Shown in pieces: positions 1-10,052 of a stretch of DNA of 64,000 nucleotides. Position 1 is the first letter of the stretch; every line of letters starts with the position of its first letter. The stretch is from Nocardia tengchongensis (GTDB lineage: Bacteria > Actinomycetota > Actinomycetes > Mycobacteriales > Mycobacteriaceae): assembly GCF_018362975.1 (NCBI RefSeq), contig NZ_CP074371.1, positions 2,294,001 to 2,358,000 on the forward strand. Direction: 5' to 3'. The notes under the pieces were generated by a model, which was not told where the DNA came from, did no database searches, and was given only the letters and a program-made list of their open reading frames with translations. A program made the position numbers and the translations under genes.

Positions 1-60
1 TGCGGCCGGTGACCTGGCAGATGGCCGACATGGGCACTCCCTTCCGGGGTTCAATGGTTA

Positions 61-75
61 TGACAACCGTTTTCG
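61..75. promoter_or_regulatory. Zur-box-like site, upstream copy
   Basis: The 15-base stretch TGACAACCGTTTTCG is an imperfect 7-1-7 inverted repeat. It matches about 11 of 15 positions of the mycobacterial Zur-type core TGAAAATCATTTTCA. A better copy lies 55 bases downstream. Its place before a zinc-starvation type gene pair supports the reading, but the assignment is by eye. Confidence 0.45.
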
Positions 76-115
76 ACAACGAACGTATTCCAAGGTACCG
101 TCACTCCTCGGTAAT

Positions 116-130
116 TGAAAATCATTGTCG
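116..130. promoter_or_regulatory. Zur-box-like site, gene-proximal copy
   Basis: TGAAAATCATTGTCG matches about 13 of 15 positions of the actinobacterial Zur core TGAAAATCATTTTCA. It lies directly before the AAAGGGGG ribosome-binding site and GTG start (143) of the CobW/Mrf-like gene, where a bound repressor would block transcription when zinc is plentiful. Zur control of CobW and alternative ribosomal protein genes is established in mycobacteria and streptomycetes; for this locus it is inferred. Confidence 0.6.
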
Positions 131-142
131 AAAGGGGGACCG

Positions 143-1444
143 GTGGCGTCCCAACGCAAGCCCGTGCTCGTCCTCGCGGGGCTCCCCGGACGCGCGGCCG
201 ACGGCGTCGAACAGGCGGCCCGCCTGCTGAGTGAGAAGCCCGGCACCGTCGTGGTGCGGCACGACCTGAGCGAGCTGCGCGAGGGCGTGGTGCGCCGGAC
301 GGTCCGCCTCGACGGACGCGAGACCGTCACCGTGCTGGAACTCGCGCACGGCTGCGTTTCCTGCACCCTGCGCGCCGACCTGCTGCCCTACCTGTGCCTG
401 CTGGCCGCCCGTGATTCGGTGCGGCGCATCGTGCTCGCACTGGATCCGGCCTTCGAGGCGGAAGCGGTGTGCCAGGCCGTCAACGATGTGACGGTGACCG
501 GTGTGGCCGATCGTGCCGACGGCCCGGCCGGCCGCGATGTGCGCATCGATTCCGTGCTCACCTGTATCGATGCCCGTGACTGGCTGGCCGACGCCACCGG
601 CGACGAGACCCTCGCCGAGCGCGGCCGCGCCACCGCCGAGGACGAGCGCACCGTGGCCCAGCTGGCCGTCGGCCAGGCCGAATTCGCCGATGCCCTGCTG
701 GTTTTCGATGCCGGAGCCGATCTGGTGGACCGCGAGCGCACCAATGCCGTACTGGTGCGGCTGGCCCCGCGCTCGCCCATCAGCTGGGTGGCCGATCCCG
801 CCACGCTGGATGTCGACGACCTGACCTGGCTGCTGCGCCGGGTGCCCGCGGACGCGCGCCGCGGCGCCGGGTTCGACCCCCACGCCTCGCTGCTGGCCGG
901 TGCGCCCCCGCTGGAATCGGATTCCGGCGTGGCACTGGTGGAATTCGCCACCGACCGCCCCTTTCACCCCGATCGACTGCATTCGGCCATCGATGTGCTG
1001 CTGGACGGCGTGGTGAGCGCGCGCGGCCGGGCCTGGCTGGCCACCCAGTCCGACGAGGTGGTGTGGCTGGAATCGGCGGGCGGTGGGCTGCGGGTCGGCG
1101 GCGCCGGTAAGTGGCTGGCGGCCATGACATCCCGCGAGTTGGCGGAAGTGGATCCGGAGCGCCGCGCGCTGGCCTCGCTGCGCTGGCACGAGCAGTTCGG
1201 CGACCGTCACACCTCGCTGGTCATCCTGGTCGCCGACGCCGATCCCGACGAGATCCGCGCGGCGCTGCACTGGGCGCTGGTGGACGAGGACGAATTGCGG
1301 CAGCTGCGTTTCGCGCCGGAGCGGGTCGCGCTGTGGTCCGACCCGTTCGGCGACCAGCACGAGGAACCGTGTGACACACCCCGTTCGGGCGAGGCGCGCG
1401 TGCGGGGCAATCAGAGTTCGACGACAGGTGAGGAGAACCGATAA
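143..1444 (+). CDS. mrf: CobW/Mrf-like zinc-starvation GTPase-family protein
   Basis: This 433-residue protein belongs to the CobW/COG0523 group and most resembles mycobacterial Mrf, the ribosome remodelling factor that works with cysteine-free ribosomal proteins under zinc limitation. The motif HGCVSCTLR near residue 70 holds the CxxC typical of Mrf. The N-terminal stretch [13 protein letters not shown] replaces the usual GxxGxGKT P-loop, so nucleotide binding is doubtful; M. tuberculosis Rv0106 is degenerate in the same place. The C-terminal CobW domain ([15 protein letters not shown]) is intact. GTG 143 is preferred over TTG 125 because AAAGGGGG precedes it. The stop overlaps the next start by one base (TAATG), so it is translationally coupled to rpmF. 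Regulation by Zur is inferred from the two upstream sites. Confidence 0.82.
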   Translation: MASQRKPVLVLAGLPGRAADGVEQAARLLSEKPGTVVVRHDLSELREGVVRRTVRLDGRETVTVLELAHGCVSCTLRADLLPYLCLLAARDSVRRIVLALDPAFEAEAVCQAVNDVTVTGVADRADGPAGRDVRIDSVLTCIDARDWLADATGDETLAERGRATAEDERTVAQLAVGQAEFADALLVFDAGADLVDRERTNAVLVRLAPRSPISWVADPATLDVDDLTWLLRRVPADARRGAGFDPHASLLAGAPPLESDSGVALVEFATDRPFHPDRLHSAIDVLLDGVVSARGRAWLATQSDEVVWLESAGGGLRVGGAGKWLAAMTSRELAEVDPERRALASLRWHEQFGDRHTSLVILVADADPDEIRAALHWALVDEDELRQLRFAPERVALWSDPFGDQHEEPCDTPRSGEARVRGNQSSTTGEENR

Positions 1445-1617
1445 TGGCCGTTCCGAAGCGCAGGATGTCGCGCGCGAATACGCACAGCCGTCGCTCGCAG
1501 TGGAAGGCGAGCCCGCCGGATCTGGTGCCGGTCACGGTCGGGGGAGTGGTGCGGATGGTGCCGCGGAGGCTGCTGCGGGCCGTCGAACGCGGGCTGATCG
1601 ATCTCGGGAAACTCTGA
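1444..1617 (+). CDS. rpmF: 50S ribosomal protein bL32, cysteine-free form
   Basis: The 57-residue product begins [20 protein letters not shown], the hallmark of bL32, and ends [15 protein letters not shown]. It has no cysteine, so the zinc-ribbon of C+ L32 proteins is absent. In bacteria such C- forms can replace zinc-bearing copies during zinc starvation. In mycobacteria, however, the rpmF beside mprA is, as far as I recall, also cysteine-free and may be the only copy, so it cannot be said from this window whether this is a paralogue. It is coupled to the Mrf-like gene by TAATG and followed by a strong hairpin. Confidence 0.93.
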   Translation: MAVPKRRMSRANTHSRRSQWKASPPDLVPVTVGGVVRMVPRRLLRAVERGLIDLGKL

Positions 1618-1624
1618 GTTTCGA

Positions 1625-1656
1625 GGGGGTTCGGGGGCTTGGCCCCCCGAACCTCC
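1625..1656 (+). terminator. Hairpin after rpmF
   Basis: A 13-bp stem (1625-1637 with 1644-1656, one G-T pair) of very high GC content closes a six-base loop 8 bases after the rpmF stop. There is no T-run, which is usual for actinobacterial terminators. It also lies 30 bases beyond the stop of the convergent gene ending at 1689 and could serve both. Confidence 0.7.
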
Positions 1657-1688
1657 CCGCTGCCGGTCCGGGGTCGCCCCGGTTCCGG

Positions 1689-1913
1689 TCAGCCTTCCTT
1701 CGCGGCCAGGTCCACCAGGGTGGCGGCGAGGCGGAAGTACTTGTTCTTGCCGAGATCGGCGATGGTCTTCACACCGAGCGCCTCGAGCAGCTGGGCGTCG
1801 TGCTTCTCGGTGAGTCCGGCCAGCGCCGACGGCGGGGCGGCCAGGATGTCGTCGAGAGACTTGGATTCGTAGGCCTTGTCGAGAGCTTTGTCGAGTACCA
1901 CGTTGACGGCCAC
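1689..1913 (-). CDS. Small conserved hypothetical protein with HhH-like core
   Basis: This 74-residue protein starts at GTG 1913, seven or so bases after an AAGGAGG site, and reads MAVNVVLDKALDKAYESKSL at the N-terminus. The sequence LLEALGVKTIADLGKNKYF resembles a helix-hairpin-helix-like element. It is acidic and lysine-rich with no membrane segment or signal peptide. A longer open frame extends upstream to 2147, but the ribosome-binding site favours 1913. Function unknown; the family appears to occur in other actinobacteria and archaea, from memory only. It is convergent with rpmF. Confidence 0.72.
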   Translation of the reverse strand: MAVNVVLDKALDKAYESKSLDDILAAPPSALAGLTEKHDAQLLEALGVKTIADLGKNKYFRLAATLVDLAAKEG

Positions 1914-2107
1914 GGGAGCCTCCTTCGTTTGGAACTGAGCAAGAGAACGGACGAGGCAGACACTAGCCTTGAAGTTGCTGTCTCGCCAGGGATCTACCGG
2001 GGTGTTGCGATGGTGTGAATCGCCTGTGTGGTTTTCGCGAGGGTGCGAAAAAGTCTTCCTAAAGTTGTGAACTCGTGGCCTGGTGCCGGTATTCTCGTGC
2101 CTTGAGG

Positions 2108-2137
2108 GCGGGTTCTTCTGATTACAGAAGAACCCGC
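2108..2137 (-). terminator. Hairpin between the small gene promoter region and the DUF1906 gene
   Basis: A perfect 13-bp stem, GCGGGTTCTTCTG (2108-2120) with its complement (2125-2137) and loop ATTA, lies 67 bases past the stop of the minus-strand DUF1906 gene. It is the best terminator candidate for that gene. The rest of 1914-2204 shows no coding pattern and must hold the promoter of the gene starting at 1913. Confidence 0.75.
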
Positions 2138-2204
2138 TCATCGCCACTTCAGAGGCGGTTTCGGGCTTGTCACCGACGGAAGAGATTCCGGCAAATCGCC
2201 CAAT

Positions 2205-3232
2205 TCAGTTGTCGGATACGGCCTTCGAAACGCTGCCCGCCGACGCTTGTCCACTCGCGGCCGGACTATTGGAATGTCCGTTCGGTCCGGTTCCCCAGCC
2301 GGGCAGCGGCACATCCGGCAGCAACTGCTCCAGTTTTGCCAGCTGATCGGCGAAGGCGGTGGCCGGACCCTCGACGAGCGAGAACGGGAACGGCCAGTGC
2401 TGCTTGCCCGATACCCGGTCCAGCTCCGCCTTCAGTTCGGCGGTGGTGGCCTCCAGATCGCTGATCTCGGTGCGCAGTTCGTCGATCCGCGCGAGCGCCG
2501 CCGCCAGCCCGTCGACCACCGTCCGGTTGCGACCCTGGGCATCGGTGCCCAGCTGGGGCCAGCCGTTGAGGCCGGGTCCGCGCAGCTGGATCTGGATGTC
2601 GCGCAATGCCGCGTCCTGTTCGGGTGTCAAGTCGGGTTCCTCCGTTTCTACATCCCACTGACCGAAATCCATTCGGTCGGTTTGATTCACGTCGCATTCC
2701 ACGCCGTCGATGGTGACCTGCTCGCCGTTCTGAAAGATCGCGATCCGCGGATCGACCCGGCCGCCGGACCAGGCCACCGTCTGCCACGCCCAGGTCGCCG
2801 TCCCGCCGTCCAGCGCCCGGCTCACCGGCCAATACCCGCCGTAGATACCGACATTCGAGCGCCCGATGACACTGGCCGCGCCGTCCAGGTAGGCGTCGAT
2901 CGCCACCTGCTGCTGCGGCGTCGCGTCGAAATCGGCGGAGAAGTAGATGGGCCGATCGGCCCGCCCACCGCAACGCAACACCTGCGCCAGCGCCGCGCGC
3001 GGTCGGTCACGCCCGCGCCGTAGCCGTCGAGCATGCGGGCGGCGGTGGTCTCCCAGTTGGCGACGATGGAAATCCCGTGTGCGCGCAGGTCATCCGCTTC
3101 GGCGGGGGTGAGCAACTTGCCCGGCAAGCTGGGCCCGCCATCGGACAGATAGCGAACCACGAAGTCGTAGCCGTTGGCCGTGATGGCACTCGGCGCGGGC
3201 CGACCTGCGGCGTAGTCCAGCCCGAAACGCAT
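2205..3232 (-). CDS. DUF1906 (Rv2525c-like glycoside-hydrolase-like) protein, frameshifted near 2990
   Basis: The N-terminal part in one frame (from ATG 3232, MRFGLDYAAGRPAP) and the rest in another frame (QVLRCGGRADRPIYFSADFD onward) together make one DUF1906 domain, a GH25-like TIM barrel seen in Rv2525c and in phage lysins. The frame changes around 2988-2998 in a CGCGCGCGG run; one added base restores a continuous protein of about 342 residues. The acidic D of FGLDYA and the FSADFD motif fit the family active-site pattern. After residue ~215 a helical region follows, with a coiled-coil-like stretch (IDELRTEISDLEATTAEL). ATG 3298 or TTG 3304 are alternative starts. The shift is more likely a sequencing deletion than a true pseudogene. 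Confidence 0.75.
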
Positions 3233-3447
3233 GACTCCCACTGTAATTCGACGGACACGCGGAATTGGGTGGAATGCGGTGGTTGACTGGTCGGCCATGG
3301 CCAACGTGACAACTGATTTCGTGCGATCGGGGTAACTCGTCGGGGACGTCCAGAATCGGGTTGGCTCTCAACTCCACTTCGCATGCATGCCTGTCAACGG
3401 CTCTCAGCCGGGCGCTGAAGTCGCGGAGAGGCGGAAAAGGAAGACCG

Positions 3448-4232
3448 ATGCCTGTACGCGACGGGGCCTGGCCGCCGGGAACACCGTGCTGGGTCGACTG
3501 CCAGGTCGACGATCCGGCCGGGGCCGGCGAGTTCTACGCCGGCCTGTTCGGCTGGGACGTTCAAGGCGGCGGGGAGGACGCCGGGGGATACCTGATGGCG
3601 CTGCGCGACGGCCAAGCGGTGGCCGGTATCGGCCCGAAACCGGATGCCGCGGTGCCGTCGGTGTGGACCACGTATTTCGCGGTGACCGACGCCGACAAGT
3701 GCGCGCAGGAGGTGACCACGGCGGGCGGCCGGCTGCTGGTGCCCGCCTTCGACGTGATGGAATTCGGCCGCATGTTCGTGGCCGCCGACGCCTCCGGCGC
3801 GGCGTTCGCGGTGTGGGAGGCCCGCGCCCACGACGGCGCGGCGGTGTACAACGAGCACGGCGCGTACGTCTGGAACGACTTGCACACCGGCGATTTCGCG
3901 GCCGCCAAGTCCTTCTACGCGGAGGTCTTCGACTTCACGTTCACCGAATTCGACGACGAGACAACGCGATACGCCACCTTCACCGCGCCCGGCGGGACCG
4001 GCTCGGTCGGCGGCATCAACGACGACAGCGTCAACGGCGTCGCCGCGGCCCAGCCTACTGGCTGACCTGGTTCCAGTTCGAGGACATCGATTCCGGCCTG
4101 ACCCGCGCCGTGGAGCTGGGGGCGACGGTGCTCATGTCGGCCACCGACGGCCCGTTCGGCCGGATGGCGATCATGGCCGCGCCGCAGGGCGAGTTGTTCG
4201 GTCTGCTCGATCCCCGGGACGTCCCGCGGTAA
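3448..4232 (+). CDS. Two-domain VOC (glyoxalase/bleomycin-resistance) family protein, frameshifted near 4055
   Basis: The product starts MPVRDGAWPPGTPCWVDCQV after an AAGGAAG site. It has two tandem VOC domains: residues ~10-125 (FYAGLFGWDVQGG, WTTYFAVTDADKC) and ~135-260 (VWNDLHTGDFAAAKSFYAEV, WLTWFQFEDIDSG). The second domain is split at AAQPTG-stop; reading continues in another frame with AYWLTWFQFEDID. One missing base near 4050-4056 explains this. VOC pairs of this shape are often annotated as hydroxylases or glyoxalases, but the substrate cannot be told. It is divergent from the DUF1906 gene. Confidence 0.8.
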
Positions 4233-4238
4233 GTCCGC

Positions 4239-5073
4239 TCAGAGCACCGATTCCGGCCGGCGCGCACCCGGCTGCGTCGCGGCGTGCTGCGAGGCAGCCT
4301 GCAGCGACGTGCTGTGCACGTCCGCCGGCTCGGGGGTGCGGCTCGGGGTCCGCGCCTCGCGCCGGTCGGGGGCGACCAGGATGGCGGTGATCGGAATCGC
4401 CAGCGAGAGCGTGCCGATGATGAAGAACGGCACGAAGAAGGTGAACAGCACGTTCCCGTGCGGCGCGGGCGCGTTCGGGTCGACGTGCACCTGCAGGCCG
4501 GTCAGTCCGGCGTAGTGCATGCCGGTCACCATGACCGCGTACAGCACCGCGCCGGCCAGCACCATCGGCACCGAGCCGACCCACAGGCTGAACCACAGGG
4601 TGAGCGCCGAGAGCACGAACGCGATCACGTACACCGCGACGGTGGACACCAGGCTGCGGTCCACGGTGCCCTGGATCCGCAAGGCGCCCAGCAGCAGCTG
4701 GTGCACGTCGCCGAACCCGAACGCCATCACGGCCGCCGCGACCAGCAGCCGCCACCAGACCAGCGTCTTGCCGGTGATGAGCAGCGCCAGGAACACCGTG
4801 ATCGCCGACAGCACCGAGAACAGCGTGATCGACAGGTTGTCGTAGCGCAGCTGGGTGCCGCGCACGTCGAAGCCGAGCATCGAGACGAACACCGGCATCG
4901 CGACGCGACGCGCCGCCGACCGACACCGCCGCCACGAGCAGCCACACAATCCGGAACTTCTGGGTCACCGACTTGGCGGACTGCCGGATGCAGGCCAGGC
5001 CGCAGGCGGCTCCCGCGAACGACACGATCACGGCCAGCGCGAGGACCCAGTAGCCCATCGAGAAGTAGATCAT
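4239..5073 (-). CDS. MHYT-domain integral membrane protein, frameshifted near 4915
   Basis: From ATG 5073 (AGAGGTG site upstream) the protein reads MIYFSMGYWVLALAVIVSFA. It continues in a second frame with VAMPVFVSMLGFDVRGTQL and several more membrane helices. Seven helices can be counted, with repeated M/H-containing motifs (MPVFVSM, GDVHQLL, GMHYAGLTG) typical of MHYT sensors thought to bind metal or a gas ligand. No output domain (GGDEF, kinase) follows; the tail is a short polar cytoplasmic segment. The frame break lies in a CGCG-rich run at about 4905-4922. It sits immediately downstream of, and co-directional with, the conservon operon, so a sensory link is possible. Confidence 0.75.
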
Positions 5074-5118
5074 CCAGACACCTCTGTCTTCGTACATCCG
5101 AACCCGGATCGGCGAACG

Positions 5119-5814
5119 CTAACCCTGCTGCGCGGTTTCGCGTTGCGCGGCCATCAGCCTTTCGATCGCGTACTCGGTGACGGCGGCCAGCGAGCGGCGT
5201 ACCTCGGCCGGGTCGCGCGCGTCGATGTCCACGATCGGCACGCCCTCGCGGACGCTGAGCGCCTCGCGCAGTTCGGCGACCGGAAAGCGCGGCGCGTCCG
5301 GGAAGCGGTTGACCGCGATCAGGAACGGCAGCGACTTGGCCTCGAAGAAGTCGACGGCCGCGAAGCTGTCCTCGATGCGGCGGGTGTCGACCAGCACCAC
5401 GGCGCCGATGGCGCCCTTGATCAGGTCGTCCCACATGAACCAGAACCGTCGCTGCCCGGGTGTGCCGAACAGGTACAGCACCAGGTTGCCGGGCAGGATG
5501 ATGCGCCCGAAATCCATGGCCACGGTGGTGGTTTCCTTGCCGGGCGTGGCGGCGAGGTCGTCGACCCCGTCCGAGTAGCCGGTCACCATGGCCTCGGTGC
5601 GCAGCGGCACGATCTCGGAGACGGCGCCCACGAATGTGGTCTTGCCGGCGCCGAACCCGCCCGCTACGACGATCTTGGTCGACGCGGTGCGCGCCTCGTC
5701 GCCCAGCCGCTGCGGGATCTGCAGGGCCGGGTTCGGGAACTGACCGGTCGTATACGCCGGACCCCCGTGCGGGCCGGCGGGGTAGCCTCCGCCGTTATAG
5801 GGCGCGGAGTCCAT
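5119..5814 (-). CDS. cvnD: Conservon GTPase (CvnD-type, MglA/Ras-like)
   Basis: The 231-residue protein has a proline/glycine-rich N-terminus, then a small GTPase domain: P-loop GGFGAGKTT (about residue 52), switch region, the DxxG-equivalent LFGTPGQRRFWFMW and the base-recognition motif AVNRF (N-RF in place of NKxD). It is the last member of a four-gene conservon. In Streptomyces and mycobacteria such operons couple a membrane histidine kinase to a small GTPase in a G-protein-like assembly. Its start overlaps the DUF742 gene by 20 bases. Confidence 0.9.
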   Translation of the reverse strand: MDSAPYNGGGYPAGPHGGPAYTTGQFPNPALQIPQRLGDEARTASTKIVVAGGFGAGKTTFVGAVSEIVPLRTEAMVTGYSDGVDDLAATPGKETTTVAMDFGRIILPGNLVLYLFGTPGQRRFWFMWDDLIKGAIGAVVLVDTRRIEDSFAAVDFFEAKSLPFLIAVNRFPDAPRFPVAELREALSVREGVPIVDIDARDPAEVRRSLAAVTEYAIERLMAAQRETAQQG

Positions 5815-6166
5815 GCAGGGTCCTCTCCATCAGGGACCGGCGCTCGTCGAAGGTCGCCTGATCGCTCAAAGTCGAATGCACACGCAGGGTTCCGGCGACC
5901 ACCAGGTCGCCGATGACAACCCGGACCATACCCAGCGGGCGGCCCAGATGCGCCGCGATCTCGGCGACCGAGAGTCGCGCGGTGCCCAGCCGCAGGATTT
6001 CGGTACGCACGTCGCCGGCGGGCCAGTCGAAGTGGGCGGTGTAGGACAGGGTTTCGACGACCGCTTCCAGCGGTAGCTCCACCGCCGGCTCGGTACGGCC
6101 GGAGGTCAAGGCGTAGGGGCGAACTCGGGTGGTCGGTGGCCGGTTGCCGCCGTGGGGATTCGTCAT
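5795..6166 (-). CDS. cvnC: Conservon DUF742 protein (CvnC-type)
   Basis: The 123-residue protein matches the DUF742 pattern: an N-terminal RVRPYALTSGRTEP, then a winged-helix-like segment (ILRLGTARLSVAEIAAHLGR) and a C-terminal VHSTLSDQATFDERRSLMER. It is the third gene of the conservon, overlapping the GTPase by 20 bases and following the roadblock gene by 11 bases. The helix-turn-helix-like core suggests a nucleic-acid or protein-binding adaptor; its exact role is not settled in the family. Confidence 0.9.
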   Translation of the reverse strand: MTNPHGGNRPPTTRVRPYALTSGRTEPAVELPLEAVVETLSYTAHFDWPAGDVRTEILRLGTARLSVAEIAAHLGRPLGMVRVVIGDLVVAGTLRVHSTLSDQATFDERRSLMERTLHGLRAL

Positions 6167-6177
6167 GTTCGGCTCAT

Positions 6178-6585
6178 CTAGGCAGTGCGGGCGGTGGCCG
6201 AGACGACGGACCCGACCCGGTCGACCAGGAGGGCCATCTCGTATCCGATGCGGCCGATGTCGTGCTGCTTGTTGGCCAGCACCGCCAGGTGCGAGCCGTT
6301 GCCGACACTCATGACCAGCAGGTAGCCACGCTGCATCTCCACGATGGACTGCATCACCTTGCCGCCCTCGAAAAGCTGTGCGGCGCCGGCGGACAGGCTG
6401 GCCAGACCGGCGGTCACCGCGGCCAGCTGCTCACCGCGATCGGAGGGCAGGTGCGGGCTGGTGGCCTGCAGCAGACCGTCCGCGGAGACCAGGACGGCGT
6501 GCGAGACACCCGGCACTTCCTTGGTGAAGCGGGTGACCAGCCAGTTCAGATTCTCATCGGTCGTGGTGCTCTGGGTGTCGGTCAT
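6178..6585 (-). CDS. cvnB: Roadblock/LC7-domain protein (CvnB-type)
   Basis: The 135-residue product begins [20 protein letters not shown] and carries a complete roadblock/LC7 domain ([37 protein letters not shown]). These proteins act as regulators of MglA/Ras-like GTPases, which fits the CvnD gene two positions downstream. ATG 6585 overlaps the stop of the upstream histidine kinase by four bases (ATGA), showing coupled translation. Confidence 0.92.
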   Translation of the reverse strand: MTDTQSTTTDENLNWLVTRFTKEVPGVSHAVLVSADGLLQATSPHLPSDRGEQLAAVTAGLASLSAGAAQLFEGGKVMQSIVEMQRGYLLVMSVGNGSHLAVLANKQHDIGRIGYEMALLVDRVGSVVSATARTA

Positions 6586-9500
6586 GCATGCCCTCCGTCG
6601 TTGTACTGGGAGTCGGCCCGTCCGGAGTGGACGCCGCTGAGATGCCTGCTGAGGCTGTTGCGGATCTCTTCCGGGTCGCGGCCGGAACCGTCGTCCTCCT
6701 GGGCGACCGCGCCCGGCACCAGCTGGGCGCCGGGCCGCCGAATCGGCAGGCCGCCTTCGGTACGACTGGTTGTGGTCGGGTTGGCCGCGTCTTCGGCCGC
6801 GGCCCAGCCGAGGTCCGAACTCGACGACCAGGCGGCGCCGGTCTGCTGTCCGTCGGCCGGTTCCACCAGCCACTCGGAGACCATGCGCTGATAGATCGGG
6901 GTCGGAGCGCCCTCGACCGGACGCAGGCCGGTCTGCGGGGCGGCCGGGCGGGTCCCGGCGGGGGCGGCTTCGTTGCCGTGAATGACGTTCTCGGCGTGGT
7001 CGTTGCCGTCGATGGCGCCGTCGGTGTCGCCGCCGGCCGGGACCGTGGGACGGTCGTTGTCACCGAAGGCGCTGAATCCGTTGCCGAAGTAGCTGCCGGT
7101 GTCGGGGCCGTTCGGGTTCTGGCCGTAGCCGTTGCCGCCGTTGCGGCCGTGGGTGATCGGGGCGGTCGGTTCGGGCAGCTGCGCGACCGGCTCGGGGACC
7201 GGCACCACGCGTTCGGGAATCTGCACCACGCGCTCGGGCAGCGGAACGACCCGCTGGGGCAGCTGCGCGATCGGTTGCGGCGCCGGGGCGATCGGTTCCG
7301 GAGCGTGCGTGACCGGTTCCGGCGCCATCGGTTCGGGCGCCATGACCTGGTCGGGAACCGTGGTGTGCGGGTCGGCCGGGGTTTCGGGAGTCCCGGCCTC
7401 GCCCCAGAAGTTCATGCGCGCGGCCGGTTCCGGTCGCGCCGCGCTCGCACCGTAGGCGCGGGCGTCGTCGGCGGTGAATGCGTCGGTGAAACCGTCGGAG
7501 AAGCGATCCTGCGGCTGCGGCGGTTCGGTGTACGCGGGGACGATCGGGTGCTCGCCGGTGTCGGCGCCCGGCTTGCGCTGCGGCAGACCCGAACTGGTGG
7601 TCCCGAAGCGTCCGGTGGTGGTCGCGGCGGGTTCGGGCAGATTCGGTACCGGCGTCAGCCGCGGCGGGTTGACCACGGGGTTCGGACCGGTGATCGGCCG
7701 GCGGGCATCGGAATCTGGCCGGGTCCCATCGGGAGCTGGCCGGCGTCGGCCGGGATCGGACCGGAGAGCAGGGCGGCGGCCGGGATCGGGCCCGAGGCCA
7801 GCGCGGCCGGGGGCATCGGCAGCGCGGACGCCACCGGGAACTGACCGGTCGGGTCGCCGACGCGTTCCGGCGCGGGCGAGACCAGGCTGCCCGGCAGGTG
7901 CACGCTGGCGGTGATCCCCGGCTGCTGCACCATGGCCGAGGTGCGGCGCAGGCTCACCGTGATGTGGTGCCGCTTGGCCAGGCGGCCGACGACGAAAAGA
8001 CCCATCCGGCGGGCGGTCTCGACATTGACCTCGCCACCGGAGGCCAGGCGGTCGTTGATGCCCTGCAGGTCCTCGGCGTTCATGCCCAGGCCGCGGTCGG
8101 TGATCTCGATCAGGTAGCCGCCGTCCACCGCGCGCGCCACCGACACCGCCACCGGGGTGGTGGGCGGGGAGTAGCGCAGCGCGTTGTCGATCAGCTCGGC
8201 CAGCAGGTGCTCGATGTCGACGGCCGGCTCACCGGCGACGATGCCGTCGGGCACGGTGCCGATCTCGACGCGCTGGTAGTCCTCCACCTGGGAGACCGAG
8301 GACCACAGCATGTCCGACAGCGGCACCGGCGCGAGATGGCCACGGCGCAGCGCGGTTCCGGCCAGCACCAGCAGGTTGTCGCCGTTGCGGCGCATGCGGG
8401 TGGCGAGGTGGTCGAGGCGGAACAGCGACTGCAGGCGTTCGGAGTCGTCCTCGTCGCGCTCGAGTTCCTCGATCAGCGACAGCTGCTGCTCCACCAGGGA
8501 TTGGCTGCGGCGCGAGAGGGTTTCGAACATGTTGCCGATCTGCAGGCGCAGTCGCGCCTGCTCGGCGGCCAGGTGGAGGGCCTGGGAGTGGATGTCGTCG
8601 ACGGCTCGGGCCAGCTGCCCGATCTCCTCGGTGGTGTGCACGTCGACCGGCGAGATCTCCGGGGTCGCGCCGCCGGCGCGCACCACCTCGAGTTCCTGGG
8701 GCAGGTCGATGTGGGCCACCTGCAGGGCATCTCGCCGCAGGCGGCGGACCGGGACGACCAGCGAGCGCGCCACGATCAGGGCGAGCGCCAGACCGGCCAG
8801 CAGCATGCCGATCACGACCGAGGTATCGCGCAGCACGTTGTTGCGGGCCTCGGTGGTCAGCTGGGACAGCTTGGAGTCCATCGAGTTCGCGACGCTGGCG
8901 GTCTCGTTGCTGTAGGCGTCCGCGCTGGCGCGCAGCGAGTCCTGCATGGCGGGCAGGTTGCCCGGGTCGGGCACGTTCTGCATCAGGATGCCGACACGCG
9001 CGCCGGCGTTGTCGCGGAGCACGTTGGCGTTCTGGGCGGCGTCGGGCGCCATGCCGCGGTACACCTCGATCATGGTGATCTCGGCGCCGATGGCGGTGAG
9101 CAGCTTGGTCCGCAGCGCGGGGTTGGCGGCCGCGCCGGGCGCGGCCAGCATGATGCGTTCCTGGGTGAGCAGGCGCGAGGAGGTCAGCGCCGCACCGAAC
9201 TGCAGGAAGGACTGCTGCACCCGCAGGTCGCCGATGGTGGGTGCGCCGGCGAGCGCGTTCTGCGCCCGGGTCTGCACCTCGTCGGCCTGATCGCCGATGG
9301 TCTGGGGGGAGCTGGTGCGCAGGCTGTTGCGCATGGTCTTCGACACCGCGACGGCGGTGCTCAGTTCCTTGACGACGCCGGGGTCGGCGTTGGAGGACTT
9401 GAGGGCGGTCTCGAGCTCGGCCTGGGCCTGGTCGAATTTGGCGGTGGCGGCGTCGAGGTCGGCGTCCACGTCCTGGTTGCCGCCGACGATGGCGGCGACC

Positions 9501-9721
9501 GCGAGTTCGTTGGTGCTGGTGAGGAATTTGACCGTGGGGCGGAGCACGTCCATCTGCTCCGAGGCCGCGCTCAGTTTGGAGATGGTCTGCAATTCGCTGT
9601 TGATGCGCAGTACCGCGAAGGTCGCGGCGAGGAGCACCGGGAGCACCAGCACGATGCCGACCTTGCGGGTAACGGGCCAGTTGGACAGGCTGAATTGCCA
9701 CGACCGGGGTGCTGCTTCCAT
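6582..9721 (-). CDS. cvnA: Conservon sensor histidine kinase (CvnA-type), frameshifted near 7690
   Basis: From ATG 9721 the protein has a first membrane helix (residues ~18-38), an extracytoplasmic helical sensor domain resembling nitrate/nitrite-sensing NIT domains, a second helix near residue 300-325, a HAMP-like linker, a dimerisation helix ([19 protein letters not shown]) and a HATPase domain with N-box [12 protein letters not shown] and G-box TDRGLGMN. At about 7680-7700 the frame ends in a chance stop. The neighbouring frame continues with a long proline-rich tail to 6582, ending in the [19 protein letters not shown] block usual for the C-terminus of this kinase family. One missing base would restore a single protein of about 1045 residues. 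A real split into kinase plus tail protein cannot be excluded. Confidence 0.82.
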
Positions 9722-10012
9722 CCCGCTTCCGTCGCCTCCGCTTTCACGATTGACCCCCGGGTACGTATGCGGTTGTACGGCTTTGGGGTCTAGCCCGCGC
9801 AGAACCAACTAAGGGTCTTCTTTTCCGGCCTGCAACATACCGCGTGAGCTGAGTAACGGCAATTCGGGCGACCTCATGTATAAGCCTCCGAATGCGGGCT
9901 TGCCACAACGGCTTTCGCGTCGAAAAGGGTGACACTGCAACCACTCAGCATTGGGGGTCCACAAAACACGCAGGTCATCTGCCTCACCCGCTCGGCGTGT
10001 CGGAGGGGCCCT

Positions 10013-10031
10013 TCTCAGTCACCTCTCAGTC
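10013..10031 (+). promoter_or_regulatory. MprA-box-like direct repeat before mprA
   Basis: Two perfect copies of TCTCAGTC (10013-10020 and 10024-10031), separated by ACC, lie 22 bases before the mprA start. The same octamer pair with a 3-base spacer occurs before pepD. Mycobacterial MprA is known to bind paired 8-bp direct repeats and to regulate its own operon and pepD, so this is a convincing autoregulatory operator. Confidence 0.75.
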
Positions 10032-10052
10032 GTTGTGGGCAGACTGATTGCC

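Noticed and set aside
7898..9793. Long plus-strand frame opposite the conservon kinase
   Set aside because: Its composition (G/R/H/V-rich) is that of an antisense shadow in high-GC DNA; the kinase on the minus strand has clear HATPase motifs.
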